From positions 26,085-90,084 of IMG/VR virus record IMGVR_UViG_3300022602_000058: DNA of 64,000 bases; one strand, 5' to 3'. The notes below the pieces were generated by a model, which was not told the origin of the DNA, did no database searches, and was given only the letters and a program-made list of their open reading frames with translations. Every line of letters begins with the position of its first letter. The stretch's first letter is position 1. The translations under genes were made by a program, and so were the position numbers. Origin of the DNA: a virus. Below are positions 16,927 to 25,856 of the stretch, piece by piece.

Positions 16927-17373
16927 ATGGATCCTAATATTCAATATCTTCCAATTTTAAAGTTTGAAAAAACACACGAGTTAGCTAAGCTACCGACAAA
17001 GAACCATGAATCAGATACAGGTTATGATGTTTATAGTGTAGAAGATGTTACTGTACCAGCTAGAGGCAGTGCTGTTGTACCAGTAGGATTGAAATTTGCT
17101 TATATCCCAGAAGGTTACTGGATTAAGGTAGAGTCAAGAAGCGGTTTAGGATTTAAGCATGGTATTTCAGCTCATCCAGGTATTATTGATAATGCTTACC
17201 GTGGTGATGCTGGCATTAAATTATACAACAATACAGATGTTGACTATAACATAAAATCTGGTGATAGAATTGCTCAATTTGTAATTTATTTAAATATCCA
17301 TATGCCTGTTGAATGGGGTATAGCAGGTGAGACAGAAAGAGGTAGTAAGGGATTTGGTTCATCTGGTAAATAA
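16927..17373 (+). CDS. dut: dUTPase (trimeric)
   Basis: 148 residues; converts dUTP to dUMP and pyrophosphate, keeping uracil out of phage DNA and feeding dTMP synthesis. All five trimeric dUTPase motifs are present: I SDTGYDVYS (29-37), II ESRSGLG (69-75), III GIIDNAYRGDAGIKLYN (85-101) with the catalytic Asp, IV GDRIAQFVI (112-120), V RGSKGFGSSG (138-147), the C-terminal loop that covers the active site. An early-type promoter (TTGATT, 17 bases, AATATT) ends 6 bases before the ATG. The stop overlaps the next start by one base. Confidence 0.95.
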   Translation: MDPNIQYLPILKFEKTHELAKLPTKNHESDTGYDVYSVEDVTVPARGSAVVPVGLKFAYIPEGYWIKVESRSGLGFKHGISAHPGIIDNAYRGDAGIKLYNNTDVDYNIKSGDRIAQFVIYLNIHMPVEWGIAGETERGSKGFGSSGK

Positions 17374-18305
17374 TGAATTACGATTTTTCTAATCTCTGGG
17401 TCGAGCGTTATAGGCCGTCAAAGCTTGACGACTTTATTAGCTCATCTTTTATAAAAGAGTCTCTTATATCCTTTAAAAATAAGGAAGAGATTCCAAACTT
17501 GCTTTTTACAGGCGCAGCTGGTATTGGTAAAACATCTGCAGCAAAGATTATTGTAAACGATATTCTTGAATGTCAATATCTTTATATTAATGCTTCAGAT
17601 GAAAATGGCATTGATACAATCAGGCACAAAGTTGTAAACTTTGCACAAACCATGAGTATAGATGGTAAGATTAAAGTCATTATTCTCGATGAGTGTGATG
17701 GTCTATCTATTGACGCACAACGTGCACTTAGAAACACAATGGAAGAGTTTGCAGGCATTACTCGTTTTATTCTTACAGCAAACTACAAATATAAAATTAT
17801 ACCCGCTCTACAGAGTAGATGCCAGAGCTTTGATCTAACACCACCGCTTGACCTTGCCGTAAAAAGATGTGCAAGTATTCTTAAGAAAGAAAATATTACT
17901 GTGCCTGATGAACAGCGTGTAAAGCTTGTTGAATTTATTAAAGGTACATACCCTGATCTTCGCAAATGCATTAATGAGCTACAGAAATATTCTTCTTCTG
18001 GTACTCTCGTATTAGCAGATGTTAAAAACAATAAAGTTCTTGAACTTATCTTTAATGAAGTAAAGAAAAAAAATGTTGAATCTCTTCGTAAAGCACTGAT
18101 TGAAAGTGAGCAATTGTTTAACGCTGATTATACTTCTCTTTTACGTAATCTTTTCAATTACATAGACGAGAGCGAAACAAATACTGATTTAAAACGATTC
18201 TATCTGCTTACTATATCTGAATATCTATACAGGGACGCGTTTGTTGTTGACAAGGAAATTAATTGTTACGCTTGTTTAATTCAGTTATCTGAAATTAAAC
18301 TTTAG
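17373..18305 (+). CDS. gp44: Sliding-clamp loader ATPase subunit (gp44-like)
   Basis: 310 residues, AAA+ ATPase of the RFC small-subunit/T4 gp44 type, which loads the DNA polymerase clamp. Visible: WVERYRPSKLDDF (9-21), Walker A GAAGIGKTSA (47-56), Walker B VIILDECDG (102-110; DECD in place of the usual DExx Asp/Ala form), sensor-1 region FILTANY (132-138), and the SRC motif LQSRC (146-150). The remaining collar domain is helical. It lies directly after dut, overlapping by one base. The gp62 partner is not in this window. Confidence 0.93.
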   Translation: MNYDFSNLWVERYRPSKLDDFISSSFIKESLISFKNKEEIPNLLFTGAAGIGKTSAAKIIVNDILECQYLYINASDENGIDTIRHKVVNFAQTMSIDGKIKVIILDECDGLSIDAQRALRNTMEEFAGITRFILTANYKYKIIPALQSRCQSFDLTPPLDLAVKRCASILKKENITVPDEQRVKLVEFIKGTYPDLRKCINELQKYSSSGTLVLADVKNNKVLELIFNEVKKKNVESLRKALIESEQLFNADYTSLLRNLFNYIDESETNTDLKRFYLLTISEYLYRDAFVVDKEINCYACLIQLSEIKL

Positions 18306-18894
18306 GTAAATATCCTGCTGTATAAGAAGCAGGGTCCTTATGATTTACAGCCGGTGAAGCCGGAATCTTAGTATTAATGTTTTTAAGCTTTGTATCTGTT
18401 GGAGCTAACTTATTATTACCAAGATCTGCTGTACGTGTACGAGCTGGTGAATAAAAAGGCACTTCTTCAGCTTCATCTTTAACTTCTTCAGGCTTAATCT
18501 TTATCTTGTTATCGTACTTGTTTCTATTAGGTACTTCTTCAAGACCTGGAACGGTATCGATTTTATCAATCATACCGACGTGAACAATAGCTGTATTGAA
18601 TATTCTACCACCGCCTACATCGAGACCTACCTCAACTGTAAAGTCAGGACCTGTATCATCAGCATTACCAACACCCATAACCGCTGGATATTTGTTAATA
18701 ACGTTTGTAACTCTAAGCGTACGACCATCCTTAATTATTTCTGAAAGATTCTTTACAAGCTCATCTGATTGGGTTGCAACAAAGGGATGCTTAAGAGCAT
18801 CAGCCTTAAATTTGATAATATCACCTTGTAAGAAACCACCGTGGTTATAACGAGTTAACCAGCTTTCATAGAGCTTTAAGAAACGCTTTTTCAT
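18295..18894 (-). CDS. Unknown late protein
   Basis: 199 residues, not recognised. The N-terminal half (MKKRFLKLYESWLTRYNHGGFLQGDIIKFK, then VTNVINKYPAVMG, FTVEVGLDVGGGRIFNTAIVHVG) looks like a compact beta-domain; the C-terminal 70 residues are Lys/Pro/Asn-rich and probably disordered. TAAATA lies 7 bases before the ATG, so it is expected late, possibly a virion or assembly protein. Its last 11 bases overlap the 3' end of the clamp-loader gene. Confidence 0.7.
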   Translation of the reverse strand: MKKRFLKLYESWLTRYNHGGFLQGDIIKFKADALKHPFVATQSDELVKNLSEIIKDGRTLRVTNVINKYPAVMGVGNADDTGPDFTVEVGLDVGGGRIFNTAIVHVGMIDKIDTVPGLEEVPNRNKYDNKIKIKPEEVKDEAEEVPFYSPARTRTADLGNNKLAPTDTKLKNINTKIPASPAVNHKDPASYTAGYLPKV

Positions 18895-18901
18895 GTAATA
18901 T

Positions 18902-18907
18902 TATTTA
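18902..18907 (-). promoter_or_regulatory. Late-type promoter of the unknown gene at 18.3-18.9 kb
   Basis: AATAAATAATATTAC then ATG on the minus strand; spacer 7. Confidence 0.65.
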
Positions 18908-18953
18908 TTGTCCGAGGTGCAATAAACCAATCACTGAAACCTTTTAAAACAGA

Positions 18954-18959
18954 TAAATA
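18954..18959 (+). promoter_or_regulatory. Late-type promoter of gp25-like gene
   Basis: GATAAATATCTTT then GTG; spacer 5. It fixes the GTG start. Confidence 0.75.
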
Positions 18960-18964
18960 TCTTT

Positions 18965-19477
18965 GTGGCTTCTATAAAATTAAACAGTTTAATACAAAGA
19001 CCTACTAAATCTAATGCAGGCTATACGTATAACGATCTACATCTAGACTTTACACCTATTTTCAAAGACCCCCCTTTCGGTTCATATACACAAAATAATC
19101 AACTTTTTCATCCAAAAGAAATAGTAGATATAGTAGCTGATTATGACTTAGGGGCTATATCCAATTCTATTAGAAATCTATTTTTAACAATACCCGGTCA
19201 AAAAATTTTAAATCCTCTATTTGGTCTCAATCTCGTACAGTATGTATTTGATGCATGTACAGAGGAAATGGCTGGTGTTATTGGTAATGAGATAGTAGCG
19301 GGTATTACAACTTTTGAACCTAGGATATCTCTTACTAATGTAACAGTTATTGCCCAGCCTGATCAACAACAGTACAATATTACTATTTCTTTTACAGTAC
19401 CTGCTATAGGTACAACTAGCTTCTCACTAAATGGAGTATTAAGTACTTCTGGGTTCGTTTACATCAATACTCAATAA
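18965..19477 (+). CDS. gp25: Baseplate wedge subunit (gp25-like)
   Basis: 170 residues; T4 gp25 is 132. GTG start selected because TAAATA ends 5 bases before it. Pattern of the GPW/gp25 family: DLHLDFTPIF, then ALIRNLF-type helix (ISNSIRNLFLTIPGQKILNPLFGLNLVQYVFD), and the family's E-P-R motif in TTFEPRISLTNVTV, followed by a beta strand pair. This protein joins the sheath's first ring to the wedge. It begins the second late block and is followed after 6 bases by the gp6-like gene, as in T4 (25-6-7). Confidence 0.88.
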   Translation: MASIKLNSLIQRPTKSNAGYTYNDLHLDFTPIFKDPPFGSYTQNNQLFHPKEIVDIVADYDLGAISNSIRNLFLTIPGQKILNPLFGLNLVQYVFDACTEEMAGVIGNEIVAGITTFEPRISLTNVTVIAQPDQQQYNITISFTVPAIGTTSFSLNGVLSTSGFVYINTQ

Positions 19478-19483
19478 TAATAT

Positions 19484-21364
19484 ATGGCATCACCTAACAA
19501 TAATCAGTTTAACGATTTTAATTTACCTATTAACGGATACGCAGCATTTGATGCGTTAAGTTTAAAGAATCTTATTATCGCAAGACTTAATTCTACTAAT
19601 GCATATACCGATCAACGGTATGAAGGTAGTAATTTATCATCTATTATTGATATTATTGCTTATGCATACCACGTACTGCTCTTTTATCTAAACCGTACGA
19701 GTGCTGAAACGACACTTACAACAGCTGAACTCTACGAAAACGTTAATAAAATTGTTAAATTAATCGGATATAATCCTATCGGTTATCAAACAGCAATCCT
19801 ACCATTTAAAGCAACAGCTAATACTAGTTTTGCACCAGGTACCTATACCATACCACGCTATGCATATTTTAATATTGGCAATATTACATATTCTTTTAAT
19901 GCTGACGCTACCTTTACATATAACAATCTAGCAAATAGCTCTGCTTCAATTACCGACTTACAAGATAAAATACTTCTTTATCAAGGTGTATATACAGAGT
20001 ATCCAACATACTTTGCTACCGGTGCTCCATTTGAAGTACTCACACTTGCTATTGTAGATCCTAATAACCAAAATATTATTATTGATCACTTTAATATTGA
20101 TGTATATGTAAAAGATAGTTTAGATCCAAACGCTAAGTGGGTTCAATGGGCACCAACACAGTCATTATTTCTTGAACAATCTAATGCAACAAAATATGAA
20201 ATTCGTTTAAATGAAAACGGGCGTTATGAAATTAAATTTGGTAATAATGTAACAGGTAAACAACTCAATCCTAATACTCAAGTTGCTGTGTATTACATAC
20301 AATCTGCTGGCACAAGAGGACAAGTTGGACCAAATACACTCAATAATAATCAATTATTTTTCTACAGTACTGCTAGATTTAATAGTATTTCTAACGACGT
20401 AATACCTGCAAACTTAAAGTCGAATATTATCTTACCAACACAATCAGCTAATATTAATTTTTCAAACACTGACCCTTCGACAAACTTTGTAGCCGCTGAA
20501 AATGTTGATAGTATAAAATTAAACGCAGCAAATACTTTTAGAAGTCTATATAGACTCATCACACCCGACGACTTTACAACTTATATTAATAAAAATTACA
20601 GTAATATAATTGTATCAACACAGGTAGTGAGTAACTGGGATTATATTAGCGGCCATTTAAAGTACTATTTTGATTTAGGTATTTCTACACCTAACGTACA
20701 ATCACGTGTATTATACAATCAAGTTAAATTTGCAGATTCAACAAACTTTAATAATGTTTATATTTATGCTGTACCGAAATTAACAAAAATTTCATCAACT
20801 TCTACAAGAGTAAATTATCTTAATAACGCTCAAAAACAACTCATTACAAATGACTTACAGGGTGTTAAACTTACAACTGCCGAGCTAATTATTAACGATC
20901 CTGTATATGTAGAAGTCAGTCTTGGTGTAACTGTTCCAAATGTAGCGTTAGACCCATCATTCGGTAATAATACTAAACTAGTCATAACACGTGATATTGC
21001 ATCAAATACTACTGTCTCATCAATTCAAAGTCAGGTATCTAATATCTTTCAAAATTATTTTGCTACAACAAATAATAACCTCGGTCTCTTTATCGATATT
21101 AATACACAATTAACAAATGAGATTTTAGCTATTAATGGCGTTATAAGCGTAACTACACAATATACAGATCCAGAAGGTAATGTCTATACTGTACCAGGTG
21201 TAAGTTTATTAATTTATAATCCGATTTACCCATACGATGATATTAACGTATATACACAAAACGTACAATTACCGTATTTTAAATTCCCATACTTGAAAGA
21301 TACACTTAATTTTAGCAATAATATTAGCGTAATTACACCATCAATTCAGACACTGACTAATTAA
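19484..21364 (+). CDS. gp6: Baseplate wedge subunit (gp6-like, baseplate J type)
   Basis: 626 residues (T4 gp6 is 660). Begins with the typical helical N-terminus (FDALSLKNLIIARLNSTN, SNLSSIIDIIAYAYHVLLFYLNRTSAE, LYENVNKIVKLIGYNPIGYQTA), with a 'G-Y-x-P-x-G-x-x-x-A' turn, then a beta-rich body and 'KFGNNVTGKQLNPNTQVAVYYIQSAGT', a known J-like stretch. The C-terminal part has the TTAELIINDPVYVEVSLGVTV strand pair. gp6 forms the ring around the hub. It follows gp25 in the T4 order and runs into the next gene after 5 bases. Confidence 0.85.
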   Translation: MASPNNNQFNDFNLPINGYAAFDALSLKNLIIARLNSTNAYTDQRYEGSNLSSIIDIIAYAYHVLLFYLNRTSAETTLTTAELYENVNKIVKLIGYNPIGYQTAILPFKATANTSFAPGTYTIPRYAYFNIGNITYSFNADATFTYNNLANSSASITDLQDKILLYQGVYTEYPTYFATGAPFEVLTLAIVDPNNQNIIIDHFNIDVYVKDSLDPNAKWVQWAPTQSLFLEQSNATKYEIRLNENGRYEIKFGNNVTGKQLNPNTQVAVYYIQSAGTRGQVGPNTLNNNQLFFYSTARFNSISNDVIPANLKSNIILPTQSANINFSNTDPSTNFVAAENVDSIKLNAANTFRSLYRLITPDDFTTYINKNYSNIIVSTQVVSNWDYISGHLKYYFDLGISTPNVQSRVLYNQVKFADSTNFNNVYIYAVPKLTKISSTSTRVNYLNNAQKQLITNDLQGVKLTTAELIINDPVYVEVSLGVTVPNVALDPSFGNNTKLVITRDIASNTTVSSIQSQVSNIFQNYFATTNNNLGLFIDINTQLTNEILAINGVISVTTQYTDPEGNVYTVPGVSLLIYNPIYPYDDINVYTQNVQLPYFKFPYLKDTLNFSNNISVITPSIQTLTN

Positions 21365-21369
21365 ATCTA

Positions 21370-24300
21370 ATGTCAACACAAAGTCTTAACTATACATACA
21401 TATATTTTGACGTGCGTGATTACACGAACAGCAATGTTTTATCATCATACACCCTAGGCAATACACCGCTTACCTTTATACCTGATTTTACAACATCAAA
21501 TATTCTATCTGGTGCACAGAATATTTCAAGTAAAACGCTCCGTTGGGAGTTCGGTGACGGTGCATATTCAAACGAGTTGAGTCCAACCCATTATTATCAA
21601 TGGCCTGGTGAGTATAATGTTACATTAACAGTTTATGATGGCAGCGGCAACGCATATGATAGTACATTCAGTTCAACGGTGCAGATTTATGATTTTATCG
21701 CAACTCAAATTTCCTTTCAAGATTATAAGAGCTTAATCTATGATATACCTGTCGGGCAATTAATCGACCCTTTAATTATTAATGCATATTTTAGCTGGCA
21801 AAACTATCAAACATTAAGTGCGACAGGTTATACTATTAATCTCTACGCATCCGGTGCGAGGGGAGCTTATAATTATGTTACAAAAGAGCAAAACGATAAA
21901 TGGGCACACCTTAGAAGTCTAAGTCGTTTTTATACACTATCAACTATTAACGGTAATCAGGGCTACGTTACGATAGAAAGTATACAACCAACAATAAAGC
22001 CAATTTACGTTAATATACAAAATAATCAGCTACAGCTTTGTAATTCTACAGATCCTGGAAGTATACTAGCTGGTGTTACCGGCTCATGTCAATTCTGGTA
22101 TACAGATGATATACCTGCAAATCTATTAACCGAGAGTAACCCAATTATTATTTTTGCATCTATTGATAATTCTAAATTTGAAGATGCATTTACACAAAGA
22201 ACTAACGTGTATGATTACATTAGTTACCCGCCCTACGGTTATCAAAATATCGACCCTGCTGTATTTCCGGATATTAAAACTCGCTATAATCCAGCAAATC
22301 ATCTATCAATCACTACAACGGGTATTGACGGTGAGGGTAATTTGATACCACCGTTTTCAGACTTTAATATCCCATATAGCAGTTGGCAAGACACTGAAGT
22401 ACCATATGTAATAAAATTTAAAGATAATATTAATTTTACAACTAAAAATTATCCACCACTTTCATCATCAATAGCTAACCCTTCAATTGCCCCGCAACCT
22501 GCTTATGATGTACAAACCGGTATTGTCTATGTAAGTGGTTATGGTATTGTACCATTAAGCAGTACAGTTTTAGTACCAGTGAGCGAGGTAACATTTTATG
22601 AGGATTTTCCTGCACAAGCACCACAGTCATTAGGAGCCTTTTATAAGGGATATTTTATAGCACAGCAATCAACAGAAAATTGTTATCTTACAGCTTCTGT
22701 CAATGTAATCGATCCACCTTATTACAAGAAAGACGCTCTTGTCAACTGGATTACAATACCACAATATAATTCTGCCTTGCGAATTATCAAGCAAGAAAAC
22801 TATAACGGATATAATAATTTACTAACTGTTACCTTTACTAATAATTCACTATTTCCGACAAGTTCAAATAATACATACGCAATTACCGTTGCACCTTCCG
22901 GTATCAATGCAGCCAATGATTATCAGACATGGTTTGCAGACCCTGTAAATGACCAGATATTAAAATATGATATATACGGTAATTTAGTGACATCATATTC
23001 ATTATCATCAGCTATTACACTAGTAAATAATCTAACAACAACACAAAATTTTCAAACACCAGCTTCAAATGGTATTCTACCTCATGCAACACCTAATGAT
23101 ATGGCTCTTGATGGTAATAATAACTTATGGGTTACGTTATTTGACAGTGGTTCGGCAATTAAATTTGATGCATCAACAGGATATATAACCGCTATTGCAA
23201 CGCCAAGTGGGTCAATTACGACGACATCTAATTTCTTCCCTACGCTAGGTTCTGACTATAATAGTTTGAGCGGATTTGCTGGTGAAAGCCTATTATTACC
23301 ATCTTCAATTGATACAGATATAGATAATAATATATGGGTTGCTTATACGCATCCAGATGCAAGCGCAATTGTAAAATACCAAGGCTCAAACAATCTTACT
23401 ATAGCTGCTGCTCAGCTCACAGCCATACCATTTCCATCAGGTATTACACCGGAGCAACTACAAATTGATAGAAACGGTTATGTTTGGGCTACAGCAATTA
23501 ATCACAATACTAACGGTGTAGGGTTTAATAATAGAAATGATTATCTCTATAAGTTTGATAGTAATGGCAATTTACTACCCGGGTACCCTTTAAGTGGTTT
23601 TAACCAAATTGGTAATATTACAATTGACGGAAATCAAAACGCTTGGGTCGTGCAAGGTGCTGAGACATTAACGAAAATCGATGGTGTCTCGGGTATAACA
23701 ACCAATTATATTGCAGGACTTGGTAAAAACCAGACAAATTATATTTGCAGTGTTGGTGGTTTAACCTGCGATACATCAAATAATATTTGGGTCATTAATA
23801 ATTTTGATAATAGAGTATATGTTATTGATGCTAACTTACCATCAACAGGTGCACTTAATGCAAAGTATACAATACCTCTCAATTATCCTAACTCTACCTT
23901 ACCACCTATAACATCTTATTCTTTTGATGCCGATACTTTAGCGTATTTTCAAACAGCTAATATTACAGATTCCGTAGCACAACAACAACTTGCATTCTTT
24001 ATAGCAGGTGTAAAGCAGCTTGGACTTTGGAATAATCTTATTTGCTGGCCTTTAATAAGTACGCAGAATTCTAATACAGGTACAATATATAGTTTAGGTG
24101 GATATGGCTCGTATAACGGTTATCTTGCAAGTTATAAAAATGGTCTATACACCACACCTACCTCTCTCCCTACATCCGGTCCAGGTGCAACAGTTTCAAG
24201 TGTACTAACTATAAGTGGTTTTACCACTACGACTGTCAATTCAGCGATGCTTGTAATACCTAATGCTGATATATTATCCGGTGATCCAATAACATCGGGT

Positions 24301-25839
24301 ATTGTATATGAGGGTATTGAACCTCTTTGGGCCGGTGGAGAGTTTTGGATGTATGGTAATACATACGGTAATACTGGTAATCCTAATGGCGGTGGTTGGT
24401 TTAGAGAATCAGGTGATGTTGGTATTTTAAACCAGATGCATAATACCACAATGACAGACTCTATTACATCATTTACTTCTAGTGATGGTACATCACACGG
24501 TCAATTATTACTTTATACTAACGTAACACAAGGTACTAATTCGTATAATTTTAATAACGGTACATCTGATCGCATACAGCAAGTACCTGCATATCAATAC
24601 CCACCTGCAACAGGCTCATATTCATATCAAGTAGGTCGATCGACCAGCACAGCTCTACCTGCAGCTACAGGTAGAGCAGCATTCCATTATGTTGTTAAAA
24701 ATACCGCGTTAACAAGCGGTCAAGTAGCTGCATTATATGCTCTTTATATTACAACACTTGGTAGTAATTTAAAGAATTTTGGTACACCGCAAAGTTATAG
24801 TACTAATACACCACTTGTAACAAGTTTTACACCCACTACAATTCCCCCTAATCAATATAGCGACGGATTACAAGAATTTCAAGCTTACGGGGACTGGAAT
24901 GGATATAATTGGTTAAACAAATATGCTTCACCTATCAGTACATTTCGTACTATTACCGGTGCATCAAATTTGTTCAATATATACCCGGCAACAGGGCAAT
25001 TCAACATTGCAAAAATAAATGAAAATTGGAATGCATCTGGTTATTATGACTCATTACGCTTTCAAGAAACACTCTTAGATAAACAGGTCTTTTTTGATCA
25101 ATTCTTAGGTGTCATTCTCGGTAATATGGACGCACAGCCTTATGAACTCGGTAAAACAGTTTATGAAAAGATAGCTAACTTTGTTGATAATAACGCTGAC
25201 ATTGATAAGGTCAACATCAACGAATTATTTTCATTCTGCACTGAATTATCAATAGAATTTGACCAATACAATGTTGTGTTCCCACCACAGTTACGTCGTC
25301 TTGTTGACCTTCTATCTATTAAACAGAGTAAGCTATGGGGTACAACTAATAAGTACGGTACAAACTTTGATGCACGGGGTACAATATTTCCAAATAATAC
25401 ATACGGTATTAATTTAAGCTCTATTATTGATCCTCTCACCGGTACATTTATAAACGGAGTACCGATTGTAGCGCAAGAAACATTCTCCGGTAACTATAAA
25501 GTTGTTAATACTAATCTTATCAATGATTATAATATCGGTGATAGTATACCACTTTCCGCCTATACACCTAATTGGGGTTGGGGGTTGGTAGCACCTGATA
25601 TTACAGGTTATCAAATTAACAATTATTATAGTTTCTACGTATATAACCCTGTATATAGTGATACACATTATGACAATATAATTGATTGGAATGACCCGTA
25701 TACTACCCTCGCACCAACTAATAGCGCCTACGCAGATTGGAGTTCTGATAACGGTATAGTACAGAGTTTGCTTAGCTATGAGATAACTAAAGGATTCCGG
25801 TTATTTACTTCGGCAGCTAACATTACATACAACAACTAA
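21370..25839 (+). CDS. Giant baseplate wedge protein with PKD, beta-propeller and lectin-like parts (gp7 position)
   Basis: 1489 residues; T4 gp7, which lies at this place, has 1032. Order visible: PKD-type domain about 28-110 (WEFGDG at 59-64, HYYQWPGEYNVTLTVYD); unknown beta region; NHL/SMP30-like beta-propeller about 515-830, with blades of the form I/D-x-D-x-x-N-N-x-W-V (MALDGNNNLWVT, DTDIDNNIWVA, LQIDRNGYVWAT, ITIDGNQNAWVV, CDTSNNIWVI); concanavalin-like stretch about 850-1130; and a C-terminal domain about 1200-1489 with a long helix (VNINELFSFCTELSIEFDQY). The last part is the likely wedge domain. Sugar-binding type domains in a baseplate protein suggest surface contact. Assignment to gp7 is positional. 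Confidence 0.6.
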   Translation: MSTQSLNYTYIYFDVRDYTNSNVLSSYTLGNTPLTFIPDFTTSNILSGAQNISSKTLRWEFGDGAYSNELSPTHYYQWPGEYNVTLTVYDGSGNAYDSTFSSTVQIYDFIATQISFQDYKSLIYDIPVGQLIDPLIINAYFSWQNYQTLSATGYTINLYASGARGAYNYVTKEQNDKWAHLRSLSRFYTLSTINGNQGYVTIESIQPTIKPIYVNIQNNQLQLCNSTDPGSILAGVTGSCQFWYTDDIPANLLTESNPIIIFASIDNSKFEDAFTQRTNVYDYISYPPYGYQNIDPAVFPDIKTRYNPANHLSITTTGIDGEGNLIPPFSDFNIPYSSWQDTEVPYVIKFKDNINFTTKNYPPLSSSIANPSIAPQPAYDVQTGIVYVSGYGIVPLSSTVLVPVSEVTFYEDFPAQAPQSLGAFYKGYFIAQQSTENCYLTASVNVIDPPYYKKDALVNWITIPQYNSALRIIKQENYNGYNNLLTVTFTNNSLFPTSSNNTYAITVAPSGINAANDYQTWFADPVNDQILKYDIYGNLVTSYSLSSAITLVNNLTTTQNFQTPASNGILPHATPNDMALDGNNNLWVTLFDSGSAIKFDASTGYITAIATPSGSITTTSNFFPTLGSDYNSLSGFAGESLLLPSSIDTDIDNNIWVAYTHPDASAIVKYQGSNNLTIAAAQLTAIPFPSGITPEQLQIDRNGYVWATAINHNTNGVGFNNRNDYLYKFDSNGNLLPGYPLSGFNQIGNITIDGNQNAWVVQGAETLTKIDGVSGITTNYIAGLGKNQTNYICSVGGLTCDTSNNIWVINNFDNRVYVIDANLPSTGALNAKYTIPLNYPNSTLPPITSYSFDADTLAYFQTANITDSVAQQQLAFFIAGVKQLGLWNNLICWPLISTQNSNTGTIYSLGGYGSYNGYLASYKNGLYTTPTSLPTSGPGATVSSVLTISGFTTTTVNSAMLVIPNADILSGDPITSGIVYEGIEPLWAGGEFWMYGNTYGNTGNPNGGGWFRESGDVGILNQMHNTTMTDSITSFTSSDGTSHGQLLLYTNVTQGTNSYNFNNGTSDRIQQVPAYQYPPATGSYSYQVGRSTSTALPAATGRAAFHYVVKNTALTSGQVAALYALYITTLGSNLKNFGTPQSYSTNTPLVTSFTPTTIPPNQYSDGLQEFQAYGDWNGYNWLNKYASPISTFRTITGASNLFNIYPATGQFNIAKINENWNASGYYDSLRFQETLLDKQVFFDQFLGVILGNMDAQPYELGKTVYEKIANFVDNNADIDKVNINELFSFCTELSIEFDQYNVVFPPQLRRLVDLLSIKQSKLWGTTNKYGTNFDARGTIFPNNTYGINLSSIIDPLTGTFINGVPIVAQETFSGNYKVVNTNLINDYNIGDSIPLSAYTPNWGWGLVAPDITGYQINNYYSFYVYNPVYSDTHYDNIIDWNDPYTTLAPTNSAYADWSSDNGIVQSLLSYEITKGFRLFTSAANITYNN

Positions 25840-25845
25840 TTTAGC

Positions 25846-25851
25846 TAAATA
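25846..25851 (+). promoter_or_regulatory. Late-type promoter
   Basis: GCTAAATATTTCC then ATG; spacer 5, in the 17-base gap between two giant genes. Confidence 0.7.
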
Positions 25852-25856
25852 TTTCC

